Assembly (NCBI GenBank): GCA_910576925.1
Contig: CAJTKB010000001.1
Location: 1 to 64,000, forward strand
Length of the DNA: 64,000 nt
From: an uncultured Bacilli bacterium
Lineage (GTDB): Bacteria; Bacillota_I; Bacilli_A; RF39; UBA660
Reading direction: 5' to 3'
The number at the start of each line of letters is the position of its first letter. Within the stretch, counting starts at the first letter, position 1. Under the pieces are notes generated by a model. It was not told the origin of the DNA, ran no database searches, and saw only the letters and a list, made by a program, of their open reading frames with translations. Positions 46,895 through 55,897 of this stretch are shown here, in pieces. The position numbers were made by a program, and so were the translations under genes.

Positions 46895-46922
46895 AAAGTA
46901 CAGAGTTTATTTGCTGTACTTT
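46895..46922. repeat. Inverted repeat upstream of uvrB
   Basis: AAAGTACAG / CTGTACTTT form a 9-bp stem with a 10-base loop in the 231-base gap between uvrB and the unknown gene at 47 kb. It has no clear U-run on either strand. It could be a terminator for the unknown gene or an operator near uvrB. Confidence 0.45.
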
Positions 46923-47012
46923 ATAACAATAATTAATATTATTTAATTTTTTCTGATAACCATTAGATAATCATTAATGAAATACTTTTTCTTATTAGTT
47001 AAACTTAATTTT

Positions 47013-47516
47013 TTATTTTATTAATACTTTTTGTTTAAATTTCTTTAATGCCTCTTCTGTTTCACTGTAATGTTTTTTCTTACTATATTTATATATAGAT
47101 AATATTTCATCTATATTCATTACTTTAGGTTCCCATAATTCTTCTAGCCTATTAATTGGTTCAATTTTATTTTCTAATCCTTTTTCCATATCAATCATAC
47201 AATGATAATAATCTTTTATTGTCTTTATGTATACTTCGTTAAGCTTATTATTTACACGTTCAAGAAGCTTAACATATTTCAAAAACTGTAAAAAGCAATT
47301 CATTTTGTCACTTTCAAATGAAATATTTGTTAACTCTTGTATTTGTGAAATAAAATCATTTTCTGAGCTTGTCATAACTGTTGGTAATGAGAAACTTAGA
47401 TTATTTTCATATACTAGTATCTCGTTATTTTCATTATGAAAAATCATTTTCTTTGAATTTTTAGATACTCGTGCTAACTTTTTATATTCCTTTCCATCTA
47501 ATATTATTGTTTCCAT
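47013..47516 (-). CDS. Unknown protein
   Basis: A 167-residue protein with no recognised family. The N-terminal part (1-50) has short strands with IILDGKEYKKLARVSKNSKKMIF and ENNEILVYENN, like a small beta domain; the rest is helical and charged, ending in a Lys-rich tail. No signal peptide or membrane segment. GAAAGGAA precedes the ATG. It is directly next to the decayed insertion element and may belong to the accessory region. Confidence 0.72.
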   Translation of the reverse strand: METIILDGKEYKKLARVSKNSKKMIFHNENNEILVYENNLSFSLPTVMTSSENDFISQIQELTNISFESDKMNCFLQFLKYVKLLERVNNKLNEVYIKTIKDYYHCMIDMEKGLENKIEPINRLEELWEPKVMNIDEILSIYKYSKKKHYSETEEALKKFKQKVLIK

Positions 47517-47637
47517 TAAATATCATTCCTTTCTCTTCGTAATTATATATTTTATCATTCTTATTATAAAATAATATTTTAATATTCTTTAATTATCGTA
47601 TCTTATATTTTCATATAGTTTGTAACTTTACAATTGA

Positions 47638-48533
47638 TGTGACACCATTAATATAGAAAAAAGCAATAAATCCGATAAAGTATTAATTGAAATGAAAAAT
47701 ATATAAAGCACTTATTGCTTATGACAATTATATCACAAACTCAATGTTATATTCCACATGATTTAAATACAAAATTTGGAGAAACTAAACGATCTACAAT
47801 TGATAAGTCCCATAATCATTAATTCCTTATCCTAATGCTCACAGTGAATAGAAATTAAAATAGATTAAAGATTTAATAAGAAGAAATCATCATATTTCTA
47901 TGTATGAACTTTATGGTAATTCAAAAACTGAAAAAAGTTTTTCTAAAACAACTTCTGCCTTATTTAGAGTACTAAGAAAGCTTAACTTCTATGTAGATAA
48001 AGAATGCTATACTGATAATACTCCTGATAAATTTTATCAATACACTATCATTGATGAAGCATCTCGAGAGAGATTTATCTATCCTTATAAAGAACAATCC
48101 TCTTATTCTACTGTTGATTTTGTTAAAAGAGCCATTGTTTACTTCGAATATCAACCTGAAATTATTCAAACAGATAATGGACAAGAATTTACATATACAA
48201 TGAAAACAGATAAAATTCATCCTCTAGATGTACTACTAAATAGTTTAAATATTAACCATCAATTGATTAGATCTAGAACTCCAAGACACAATGGTAAAGT
48301 TAAAAGAAGTCATAGAAATGATCAAAATAGATTTTATAATTATCTAAGATTTTACTCTTATGATGATCTAAAGTATCAAATGAAATCTTACTTAAAACGT
48401 TCTAATAATATTCCTATGCAAGTACCTAATTGGTTAACACCTATTGAAAAAAGAAACAAAATAAATGAAACTAAAACTATCGTTTAGCTTCACGAATTAA
48501 CATTTTATCTGTTTATTGCTTTTTGGTCTCACA
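47638..48533 (+). mobile_element. Decayed IS481-like insertion element, copy 1
   Basis: About 896 bp bounded by imperfect inverted ends. The left end is TGTGACACCA (47638-47647) and the right end, read inward, TGTGAGACCA (48524-48533); both continue into an AAAAAGCAATAAA stretch. The transposase is broken near its N-terminus by in-frame TAG codons at 47849-47851 and 47861-47863, replacing what looks like a Glu and a Trp in a HSEEELKWIKDLIRRN-like segment. Positions 47748-47992 are identical to 49830-50074. No clear target duplication was found. Confidence 0.8.
47900..48487 (+). pseudogene. Truncated DDE transposase of copy 1
   Basis: A 195-codon open frame that is the C-terminal part of an IS481/IS3-type integrase-core transposase. 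YELYGNSKTEKSFSK is the end of the helix-turn-helix region. The catalytic core has TIIDEASRERFIYPY with the first Asp and IIQTDNGQEFT with the second. The third acidic residue is lost: HNGKVKRSHR has Lys where the family has Glu (HNGKVERSH). With the upstream stop codons this makes the enzyme inactive. Confidence 0.82.
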
Positions 48534-48834
48534 TCATTGACAACTACACAGCTATTATCACAAACTAAAACTCAAGTAATAAACTTGAGCAAATTATATT
48601 TCTTCAATAAAACTAACTACTTAAAAATCTATTTAGGTTATTAAAAAGATGCTTTTTGTATCTTATGTCTTTTAATAATGATTCTTTTTCTTTATAACAT
48701 AAAAATCATCACTTATACTATTCTCAAATACCTTTTGGTATTTCAAAATCATTTAACTAAAACTAAGTTTAGATCATCTTGTTGAGCCTATCTAATCAAA
48801 TTAATATATTGTTTATAAAATGTATCTCTTTTGT
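48491..48834. other. Spacer between IS copy 1 and the CHC2 gene
   Basis: This stretch of about 340 bases holds the right end of the IS copy (to 48533) and an inverted repeat CTCAAGT / ACTTGAG (48571-48589). The rest is AT-rich with no convincing gene, promoter or RNA. Confidence 0.5.
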
Positions 48835-49593
48835 TTATTTTATATAAATTTTCTCTTTTGGTTTTTCATAAACAAAATTTTTATCATATTGTCCGTTTTT
48901 TATTCTTTCAATTATATCAAATATATTTTTATATAATTCATCTATATTAATACCTTTATAACTTTCATTATATCTTGTTTTAAGTCTATCATATCCTCTC
49001 TTTAAAAGTTCTAAATATTGATCACTCATTAAAGACTGCTGATATTTTTTAGATATATCTTCTAAATAAGATTTTTTATAATTCATATCATACAAATAAA
49101 TTTGTGAAATGAGTAAAATAGAATCTCTGAAAGATAAATTCTCATATTTTTGTAAATATTTTATATTATTTAAATGAATTCCACATCCATAACAGTTTAA
49201 TCTGTTTTTAATATCATTTACTTGCATAGAAGGATTAATTTCATTATGAAATTGACATTTAAAGAGATACCCATTATCTCCAGTTATTTTTACTCTCTCT
49301 CCTTCAGAATTAGCAAGTACTAATGGTAAAAGCATTGCCTGATTTTGTATATATTGAATATTATTAGTAGAAAATTTATTAAAAAGGCCCTCACTATAAA
49401 TAGCTATTTTTAAACCTTCTAACTCATAATAAAAACTACTCCACTCTTCATCCTCTGCCACTAAAATGGGATCAATCGCTTCCTGTAATTCTTTAATTTC
49501 AACATAATCCTTGATAGTTAGTCCTTCATTTTGTCCTTTGCTAATTTTATCACTAAGAAATTTATAATTTTCTTTAAATTCTCTTTTTTCCAT
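48835..49593 (-). CDS. Stand-alone CHC2-type (primase-like) zinc-finger protein
   Basis: A 252-residue protein whose middle part (about residues 105-160) carries a DnaG-type CHC2 zinc finger: CQFHNEINPSMQV followed by LNCYGCG gives the Cys, His, Cys, Cys ligands, then IKYLQKYENLSFRDSILLI as the following helices. There is no TOPRIM or polymerase domain, so it is not a complete primase. CHC2-only proteins occur on plasmids and integrative elements. The start is the ATG at 49591-49593, seven bases after GGAGG. A strong promoter lies upstream. Two decayed IS copies flank it in direct orientation. Confidence 0.8.
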   Translation of the reverse strand: MEKREFKENYKFLSDKISKGQNEGLTIKDYVEIKELQEAIDPILVAEDEEWSSFYYELEGLKIAIYSEGLFNKFSTNNIQYIQNQAMLLPLVLANSEGERVKITGDNGYLFKCQFHNEINPSMQVNDIKNRLNCYGCGIHLNNIKYLQKYENLSFRDSILLISQIYLYDMNYKKSYLEDISKKYQQSLMSDQYLELLKRGYDRLKTRYNESYKGINIDELYKNIFDIIERIKNGQYDKNFVYEKPKEKIYIK

Positions 49594-49614
49594 AACCAAA
49601 CCTCCATATAAAAA

Positions 49615-49632
49615 CAGTTATATAAATAACTG
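49615..49632 (-). promoter_or_regulatory. Inverted repeat in the CHC2 gene leader
   Basis: CAGTTAT-ATAA-ATAACTG is a perfect 7-bp dyad about 20 bases upstream of the CHC2 start codon and just after the expected transcription start. It could be an operator or a 5' hairpin. Confidence 0.5.
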
Positions 49633-49647
49633 GATTTTATTTTATAA

Positions 49648-49676
49648 ATTTTAAACCATTTTTAAGATATTGTCAA
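49648..49676 (-). promoter_or_regulatory. Promoter of the CHC2 gene
   Basis: On the minus strand, TTGACA (49671-49676), a 17-bp spacer and TAAAAT (49648-49653) form a strong vegetative promoter. Confidence 0.82.
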
Positions 49677-49829
49677 GCATAGCTGTTTTTCATCAACATG
49701 CTTCTGTAACATATAATTAATGTGCACCACTTATATAGAAAAAAGCTATAAATCAGATGAAATATTAATTGCGACAAAAATTATCGAAAGAGCTATCGAT
49801 TATGATATGTAATATTACAAACGAAATGC

Positions 49830-50074
49830 TATATTCCACATGATTTAAATACAAAATTTGGAGAAACTAAACGATCTACAATTGATAAGTCCCATAATCA
49901 TTAATTCCTTATCCTAATGCTCACAGTGAATAGAAATTAAAATAGATTAAAGATTTAATAAGAAGAAATCATCATATTTCTATGTATGAACTTTATGGTA
50001 ATTCAAAAACTGAAAAAAGTTTTTCTAAAACAACTTCTGCCTTATTTAGAGTACTAAGAAAGCTTAACTTCTAT
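49830..50074 (+). repeat. Perfect 245-bp direct repeat of 47748-47992
   Basis: By reading the two stretches side by side I find no difference over 245 bases, with a constant offset of 2082. Both contain the same nonsense codons in the transposase frame. The sequence immediately upstream and downstream is only loosely similar between the copies. Confidence 0.88.
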
Positions 50075-50251
50075 ATGTATACAAAAAAATATATCACTAA
50101 GGAATACTATATTAGTAATACTCTTGATAAGTTTTATCTATATACTATTATTAATAAAGTAACACAAGAAAGTTCTATTTATCCTGATAAAGCCCCGTCT
50201 TATTCTAATATTGATTTCCTTAAAAAGGATCTTGTCCATTGCAAGTTTTAA
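49982..50251 (+). pseudogene. Remnant transposase frame of copy 2
   Basis: An 89-codon frame starting with the same YELYGNSKTEKSFSK segment as copy 1 and diverging after residue 31. It retains FYLYTIINKVTQES, the degenerate form of the first catalytic strand (Asp replaced by Asn), then ends. It cannot encode a working transposase. Confidence 0.8.
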
Positions 50252-50362
50252 TTTGTATTTCATATATTCAAAACAAAATAAATGAAGCTAAATATATCAT
50301 TTAGCTTCGCAAATTAATATTTTTTCTAATATATTGTGCTTTATATATCTAAATTTCTTTAT

Positions 50363-53300
50363 TTAATTTTCTTTTATACTTTTATAAAATATATAACTTA
50401 CTCCAATTATTGTAATAAATAGAGGTATTCCAATAATGTACCAAAGTATACTATTATCACTTTTTATAATTTTTTGTGTTTCATTTTTATTATCATTAAC
50501 AGTTTTCTTTATGTAATCATCATTTTCTTCTTCATATTCAATAATATACTTATCTAAATTATCTATGTCTAGTTCAATTTGATTATTGTTAATTCTTTTA
50601 TATATTAGCTTTTGTGTATTTCCATCATTATTAACTCTATATATTCCTAAAAATTTCTTTAAAGAGTCTATAGTTATTATCATTTTTATTTTTCCTTCGT
50701 TTAGTTTTACTCTTGTATTTTTAGTATCTAATAAATATAGTTCAAAGTACTCACTATTATTTCCATACTTTTCTATTAGATTTTGATTTAATCTTAACTC
50801 ATTTTTTATTAAAGAAAATTTTTCTGTTATATTGCTTTCTAGAATACTAATCTTAATATTTTTAGAATAGTATGTTTGTTTTACATCAACTTTATTAGGT
50901 TCATTATCCTGCGATATAGTATTATTATTTCCCTTGTTTTGTTCAATTTGTGGTTTATTTGGTTTTTTATTATTGCTTTGATTATTATTAGTTGGTGGGT
51001 TATTATTTGTTTCATTATTATCTGATGGTTGTTTTTTATTTATCCAATTAACCTTAGCTGTTGTTTGTCCTTTTATTCCATTTTCATCTTCAAATTCAAA
51101 GGTAAATTCTCCATTTTCAGTAAATATATATGTATCTTTTCCATCATTGTTAGTAATTGTTATTTTTCTATTTGCATTAATTAACTTTGCAATAACATTA
51201 TTTTCAGTTGGGCTAATTGTGCTGTATTCAATATCTGCTGTTAGTTCTTCTACCTTGGTTGTATCTTCGAATATGTTAAACATTCTAGCTACCATCCAAT
51301 TTCCATTAGAAGCTCTATCTGCTACTATTTTTATATAGTGTACTTTTTTTGATTCTTCTAATTCAAATGATTTAATATTTTCATTTGCTGCCCAGTTAGT
51401 TACTTTATTTAGAAGAGTCCAATTTTCACCATCAACACTTCCATATAAAGTTCCATCTAAAATTTTGCCATTTCCTCCACCACCTGGTACATATTCAACG
51501 GCTGATAGATAAATTGGTTTATCTAATTTAATAGAAATATATCTTTCTGTATCTGTTCCATTCCAAGCTGAATGCCAGTTAGTATAATAGTTTCCATCTA
51601 TAGCATTTTTGGCATATCGTCCTTGATTAGTTGCTTCAGTTGAGACACTATGTATTGATAAATGAGAAATAGGAACATATTTTCTTTTTTCATTTATATT
51701 ATCTTTACTAAATCTAAGAGTCTTCTCCTCACTTGCTAAAAATACTCCATGTTTTCCAGATCTTACATAAATAGTTTTATCACCAGTTAAATCTGGTTCT
51801 TTTTCATTAAAAGATGTCCACTCATCATTTTTTCCAATGCGCCATTCCATTGTATCATTTATACCTATTACTTTGTTTTCTAAATCATTATTATAGATAT
51901 TTTCAGGAACATCTTGAGTTCTAATATCAATTACAAATATATCATCAGCTGCTGCTCCTACTAAATGAATAGCTATGTCATCAGATGCATTAATTTGGCT
52001 TAATTCATCTGGTGTAAGTTTAACTTTATGGTCAAGTGTTTGTTTCCAAGTATGTTTTCCATCTAGACTATATTCGTAATGAACTTGTGTTCCTTCAAAT
52101 TTGTCTGATAATACTATTTTACCTGCATCTTCACCATCAAAGGAAAAGGTAGCGATAGAATAGTCATTTTTTCCTAGTAAGAATTTTGCCATTGTTTTAG
52201 TAACATTAGATAATCCTATTTGTCCTACTGAAGTATCTGTTGCTGTTGTTGCTTCTTCTAATATATTTTTTTCAAGTAATGTATACTTAACTTGATATTC
52301 TGGTTCAGTTATTTCTTGTTTAAATAAGTTTAATAAGTCCATCATAGGTAGTGGAAAGTTTTTCAAACTATTCATTAAGTCTTTTGCTAGATTATAATAT
52401 TCTTTATCAGTTGTATTACCTTTATTTTTATATAATTGAATTAATCCATACCAAGCATCCATATTTATTTCTTCATATTCAAGTGCTTTACGATAAATTT
52501 CTTCTTGTTTAGTAGTATTGTTAGGATAAATATCAAGTAACAATAACATTTCTACTGCTTTATTATATTCTTCAACGTGATTTTGAGCATATTGTCCATA
52601 AGGTACATAACTAACTTGGTAATAACTATCCCATTTATAAGAACCCCAGGCATTTAATAAGCGTTCACCCTTTTCTGATTGGGTCCAACCGCTGATGTTA
52701 TTTTGAATCCCCCAATAACCATCTCCATTAGCTGCTTGCCAATATTCTAGATAGGCAGCGTGTCCTGGTTGACCAATAACTGCTGTTGGATATCCAAATA
52801 CAGCATTGAAGTTTGATCCTAATTTAGAAGTAGCTCCGCATACTCCGCCTTCTTCAAATACTATCCAAAGTTTTGGATGACCTTTTTGATATGTTAAGTT
52901 ATATTTTTTTAAAAAGTATTTTTGATTCCATTTTTCGTAATTTTCTTCACTATAGTATTGTTCTCTACCGTAATTGTATCCATTAGTATAAGCTATATAA
53001 CGGTATGGTTCTCTATTATAAGGTCCTTTTCTATTTCCACTTTCGACAGGAAATTGTCTAGCCCAGTCATTTAACCATTCAATTTCTTCATCTGCAATTT
53101 GATTATTCATAACCCAACGCATTTCTTCAACAGTTAATGTTTCAAAGATTTTGTTTTCTAGTTTTTCTTCTTTTTGTAATTTTTTATATATTTCATAACG
53201 AGTGTTAGCATCTGAGCATTGTCCTCTATCATACCAAGCACAAACATTAGCTGAGTGTGTTAATGATAAAGTAATCATCATTCTTTTATATAAATCAGAT

Positions 53301-54295
53301 AGTTTTATATTGAATTTGGTGATATTAGAATTTTCTAAATCAGTTTTATTATTAGTATAAAGTTTTACAAAAATTTTCAAGGCATTAGCATAAGATCCTG
53401 AAGGAGCACCACCCGTTATAAAATAACGTAGTGCTTCTTTATCAGTTATTAACCATTCGATAGCTTCTTTATATTCATCACTATAATTAGTATAGGCTTG
53501 TAATACATCATAGCCAATAGAACTTATAAGTTTTCTTTGTAGTAGGGTTAGTTCTTCATCTTTTAAAATGTTATCAATATTTTCTTTTTTTAGTTTTGCA
53601 TCATATTCTGCTACTGGTTTTATAATGTCTGTTGTAGTAATATTTTCAACATAATTTTCTTTTATCAGTTTTGCATTTGCAAAAACAGAGTGATCTGACC
53701 AATTGTTTCTTCCAGATTCTGTTACTAATTTTAAGTAATTAATGTTTTTTATATCTATTTTTATTTCTTTAGAATCCATTGATGAAGTATAAAATTTATT
53801 ATCATTTAAAACTTCAGTCCAATTATTACCGTCAATAGAAGTATATATTTTGAAACGAACTCCATCTCCTTCATTGGCTGCTCTATTTGCTATATCTAAT
53901 CCAATATAGGCTGTAAAATAATCATAATCTTGACTACTTATATCATAAACTGCTTCTCCTGCTGAATGTAAAAATAGTCCTTTTAAAAATATAGTATCCT
54001 TACCATTTATAGATACTGTAATTAGATTATTAGAAACGTTTTGATCAATTCTAAGGTATGGACTAGAAGTTAGTTCCTTATTGTATTCAAGATCTGTTAA
54101 ATAAACAAAATCTTTATTTTCTTTACTACTATGTCCTGTAAAGTATGTAGATGAGCTTTTATCTGTAGATAGTATTTTATTTAGTGGTTCTTGTTTAGTT
54201 AAAAATACAGATAGTATCATAATAAATATTGTTAATGTAGTAATTATTTTGAATTCTGGTTTTATTTTTTTATATCTATTATTATAATTTTTCAT
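50363..54295 (-). CDS. Large multi-domain surface protein with carbohydrate-binding modules
   Basis: A 1310-residue exported protein. Residues 16-35 form a signal anchor. About 50-215 resemble the NPCBM carbohydrate-binding module (LKGLFLHSAGEAVYDIS, VRFKIYTSIDGNNWTEV). The central region (about 230-620) has a thiol-enzyme-like centre: Cys486 in GGVCGATSKLG, His512 in GQPGHAAYLEYW and Asp525 in GDGYWGI, like a transglutaminase or papain-type enzyme. About 880-1010 is a discoidin/CBM32 module (YAKNAIDGNYYTNWHSAW). An Asn/Pro-rich linker (about 1095-1130), a beta domain and a C-terminal membrane helix (about 1282-1303) follow. It probably acts on host or mucus glycoproteins; the substrate is unknown. 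Confidence 0.82.
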   Translation of the reverse strand: MKNYNNRYKKIKPEFKIITTLTIFIMILSVFLTKQEPLNKILSTDKSSSTYFTGHSSKENKDFVYLTDLEYNKELTSSPYLRIDQNVSNNLITVSINGKDTIFLKGLFLHSAGEAVYDISSQDYDYFTAYIGLDIANRAANEGDGVRFKIYTSIDGNNWTEVLNDNKFYTSSMDSKEIKIDIKNINYLKLVTESGRNNWSDHSVFANAKLIKENYVENITTTDIIKPVAEYDAKLKKENIDNILKDEELTLLQRKLISSIGYDVLQAYTNYSDEYKEAIEWLITDKEALRYFITGGAPSGSYANALKIFVKLYTNNKTDLENSNITKFNIKLSDLYKRMMITLSLTHSANVCAWYDRGQCSDANTRYEIYKKLQKEEKLENKIFETLTVEEMRWVMNNQIADEEIEWLNDWARQFPVESGNRKGPYNREPYRYIAYTNGYNYGREQYYSEENYEKWNQKYFLKKYNLTYQKGHPKLWIVFEEGGVCGATSKLGSNFNAVFGYPTAVIGQPGHAAYLEYWQAANGDGYWGIQNNISGWTQSEKGERLLNAWGSYKWDSYYQVSYVPYGQYAQNHVEEYNKAVEMLLLLDIYPNNTTKQEEIYRKALEYEEINMDAWYGLIQLYKNKGNTTDKEYYNLAKDLMNSLKNFPLPMMDLLNLFKQEITEPEYQVKYTLLEKNILEEATTATDTSVGQIGLSNVTKTMAKFLLGKNDYSIATFSFDGEDAGKIVLSDKFEGTQVHYEYSLDGKHTWKQTLDHKVKLTPDELSQINASDDIAIHLVGAAADDIFVIDIRTQDVPENIYNNDLENKVIGINDTMEWRIGKNDEWTSFNEKEPDLTGDKTIYVRSGKHGVFLASEEKTLRFSKDNINEKRKYVPISHLSIHSVSTEATNQGRYAKNAIDGNYYTNWHSAWNGTDTERYISIKLDKPIYLSAVEYVPGGGGNGKILDGTLYGSVDGENWTLLNKVTNWAANENIKSFELEESKKVHYIKIVADRASNGNWMVARMFNIFEDTTKVEELTADIEYSTISPTENNVIAKLINANRKITITNNDGKDTYIFTENGEFTFEFEDENGIKGQTTAKVNWINKKQPSDNNETNNNPPTNNNQSNNKKPNKPQIEQNKGNNNTISQDNEPNKVDVKQTYYSKNIKISILESNITEKFSLIKNELRLNQNLIEKYGNNSEYFELYLLDTKNTRVKLNEGKIKMIITIDSLKKFLGIYRVNNDGNTQKLIYKRINNNQIELDIDNLDKYIIEYEEENDDYIKKTVNDNKNETQKIIKSDNSILWYIIGIPLFITIIGVSYIFYKSIKEN

Positions 54296-54648
54296 AAATA
54301 TGCCCCTTCTATATTTTATTTATTCTCAGTTTAATTATAGCATTAGATGAGATTGACATAAATATCTAAAACTGTTAATTTAACACTTTTTTACATACAA
54401 AAATATGTAAATTTAGAATTTAGTTATAATCAACTTTACATTATACAAAATAATTTATTCTATATTTAACTTATTTTATACTAAATACGCTTTTAGTATC
54501 ATTTGTTATTTTTCATAATAATAAACAGAAAAAGTATTACATATACTTATATATACAATATTTATATATGTAAATATGATAAATATTGTGAAATTTATGT
54601 GAAATATTATGTTGTTTATGTTATAATAATTTTGTGAGGAGGAATATT
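54296..54648. promoter_or_regulatory. Divergent regulatory region of the surface protein and lipoprotein genes
   Basis: This 353-base gap has no gene. For the surface protein (minus strand) TGCTATAAT (54334-54342) is an extended -10, and AAGGGG precedes its ATG. For the lipoprotein (plus strand) TGTTATAAT (54619-54627) is an extended -10 only about 20 bases before the ATG. TTTACATA / TATGTAAA (54390-54411) is an 8-bp dyad between them and may be an operator. The rest is simple AT-rich sequence. Confidence 0.6.
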
Positions 54649-55104
54649 ATGAAGAAATTTTTAGCGGTAGTAATGTGTGTAGGAGTTTTATTTTTAACTG
54701 GTTGTGGTGCTGAGGAAGAAAAAACACTTAAATGTACACGTACTCTTAATCAATCTGGTATTAAGATGGACTTATCTTATAACGTAAGCTATAAAGGTGA
54801 TTATGTAACTAAAGTTAAAAGTGTAGAAAAAATTATATCAAATGATAGTGCAACTCTTGAAGCTTATAAAGAACAACTTAAGAAAACAACAGAGTCTGTT
54901 AGTAAAATTGAGTATTATGATCACGATGTAAAAATTGATGGTGATACTTTAACTAGTACAATTACTATTGATTATACAAAAATAGATACTGATAAATTAA
55001 TTGAAACTGATTCATCTTTAAAACAATTAATTAAAAAAGGAAAAGTATCTGTTAAAGACATTAAGACTTTATATAATGGACTTGGTGTTACTTGTGAAGA
55101 TTAA
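54649..55104 (+). CDS. YehR/DUF1307-like lipoprotein
   Basis: A 151-residue lipoprotein. The start is the ATG at 54649, preceded by GAGGAGG; the upstream GTG at 54634 lies before that site. The signal peptide ends in the lipobox LTGC, with the acylated Cys at about residue 20. The mature part (LKCTRTLNQSGIKMDLSYNVSY and a second half rich in Lys, Asp and Thr) resembles YehR-like proteins of the DUF1307 family, whose role is unknown. Lgt encoded near 39.4 kb would modify it. Confidence 0.85.
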   Translation: MKKFLAVVMCVGVLFLTGCGAEEEKTLKCTRTLNQSGIKMDLSYNVSYKGDYVTKVKSVEKIISNDSATLEAYKEQLKKTTESVSKIEYYDHDVKIDGDTLTSTITIDYTKIDTDKLIETDSSLKQLIKKGKVSVKDIKTLYNGLGVTCED

Positions 55105-55136
55105 AAAAACCTATCTACTGTTAGGTTTTTTTATTT
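55103..55136 (+). terminator. Terminator of the lipoprotein gene
   Basis: An 11-bp stem AAAAAAACCTA / TAGGTTTTTTT with an 8-base loop follows the stop codon. It can also act on the minus strand for the converging SDR gene. Confidence 0.9.
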
Positions 55137-55150
55137 GTTTAAATTATATT

Positions 55151-55897
55151 TTATTGTATCTTAATTCCTCCATCTATTCTTATTGTTTGGCCATCAATAT
55201 ACCTAGCCTTATCAGATGCTAAGAATAGTACTAGTTCTGCTATTTCTTCTGGTTCTGCAAAACGTTTTAGAAGAATTTTTTCTTTTTCTTCCTTTAAATA
55301 TTTTTTCGATAATTCACTATTCATTTCTGTTTCTACCCATCCTGGTGCTACAGCATTTACATTTATATAAGGACTAAATTCAATTGCTAAATTCTTAGTT
55401 AAATTTATTAATCCAGCTTTGGAAGCATCATAGTCAATACTATAAGGATATATTGTATCAATTCCGTTAGTTGATGATATGTTTATTATTTTTCCATATT
55501 TAGCTTCTTTCATATATTTACCAGCGTATTTAGAAACTAAAAATACTCCTATTAAATTTGTATTTAAAGTATCTTGCCAATCTTTTATTTTTTTATCATC
55601 AAAATTAGTATCTATAGCAATACCAGCATTATTTACTAATATATCTATTTTGCCATATTTACTTATAATTGTTTCTATCATATTTTTTACATCATTTTCA
55701 TTAGAAACATCTGCTTTTATACAAATACATTTGTGATTATAACTTGATATTATTTCTGTTATTGTCTCTGCTTCTCTAGTATTATTTTTATAATTAATTA
55801 TTACTTGGGCACCTTTCTTGGCAAATTGAACTGCTATACTTCTACCTATTCCTCTAGATGAACCTGTAACTAATACTACTTTATTTAAGAAATCCAT
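55151..55897 (-). CDS. FabG-like short-chain dehydrogenase/reductase
   Basis: A 248-residue classical SDR. VTGSSRGIGRSIAVQFAKKG is the cofactor motif, NNAG and the YDASKAG catalytic Tyr/Lys are present, and the ending DGQTIRIDGG is typical of FabG-like enzymes. The start is taken at the ATG at 55895-55897, nine bases after GGAGG; the ATG at 55906 directly abuts that site. It overlaps the 3' end of the upstream unknown gene, so the two are coupled. A role in fatty-acid synthesis is not supported by the context; the substrate is unknown. Confidence 0.88.
   Translation of the reverse strand: MDFLNKVVLVTGSSRGIGRSIAVQFAKKGAQVIINYKNNTREAETITEIISSYNHKCICIKADVSNENDVKNMIETIISKYGKIDILVNNAGIAIDTNFDDKKIKDWQDTLNTNLIGVFLVSKYAGKYMKEAKYGKIINISSTNGIDTIYPYSIDYDASKAGLINLTKNLAIEFSPYINVNAVAPGWVETEMNSELSKKYLKEEKEKILLKRFAEPEEIAELVLFLASDKARYIDGQTIRIDGGIKIQ

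Larger units (their letters stand above)
49721..50308 (+). mobile_element. Decayed IS481-like insertion element, copy 2, deleted core
   Basis: A second copy starting near TGTGCACCA (49721) and running to about the terminal hairpin GAAGCTAAAT / ATTTAGCTTC (50284-50308). It shares a perfect 245-bp block with copy 1 (49830-50074), including the same in-frame TAG codons at 49931-49933 and 49943-49945. Outside the block the two differ clearly. The DDE core after about codon 85 of the open frame is deleted, and the right inverted end is not recognisable. Confidence 0.78.

Noticed and set aside
47638..50308. Composite transposon carrying the CHC2 gene
   Set aside because: Both IS copies are dead, in direct orientation, and lack matching outer ends or target duplications. 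The repeat is better explained by homogenisation of old copies.
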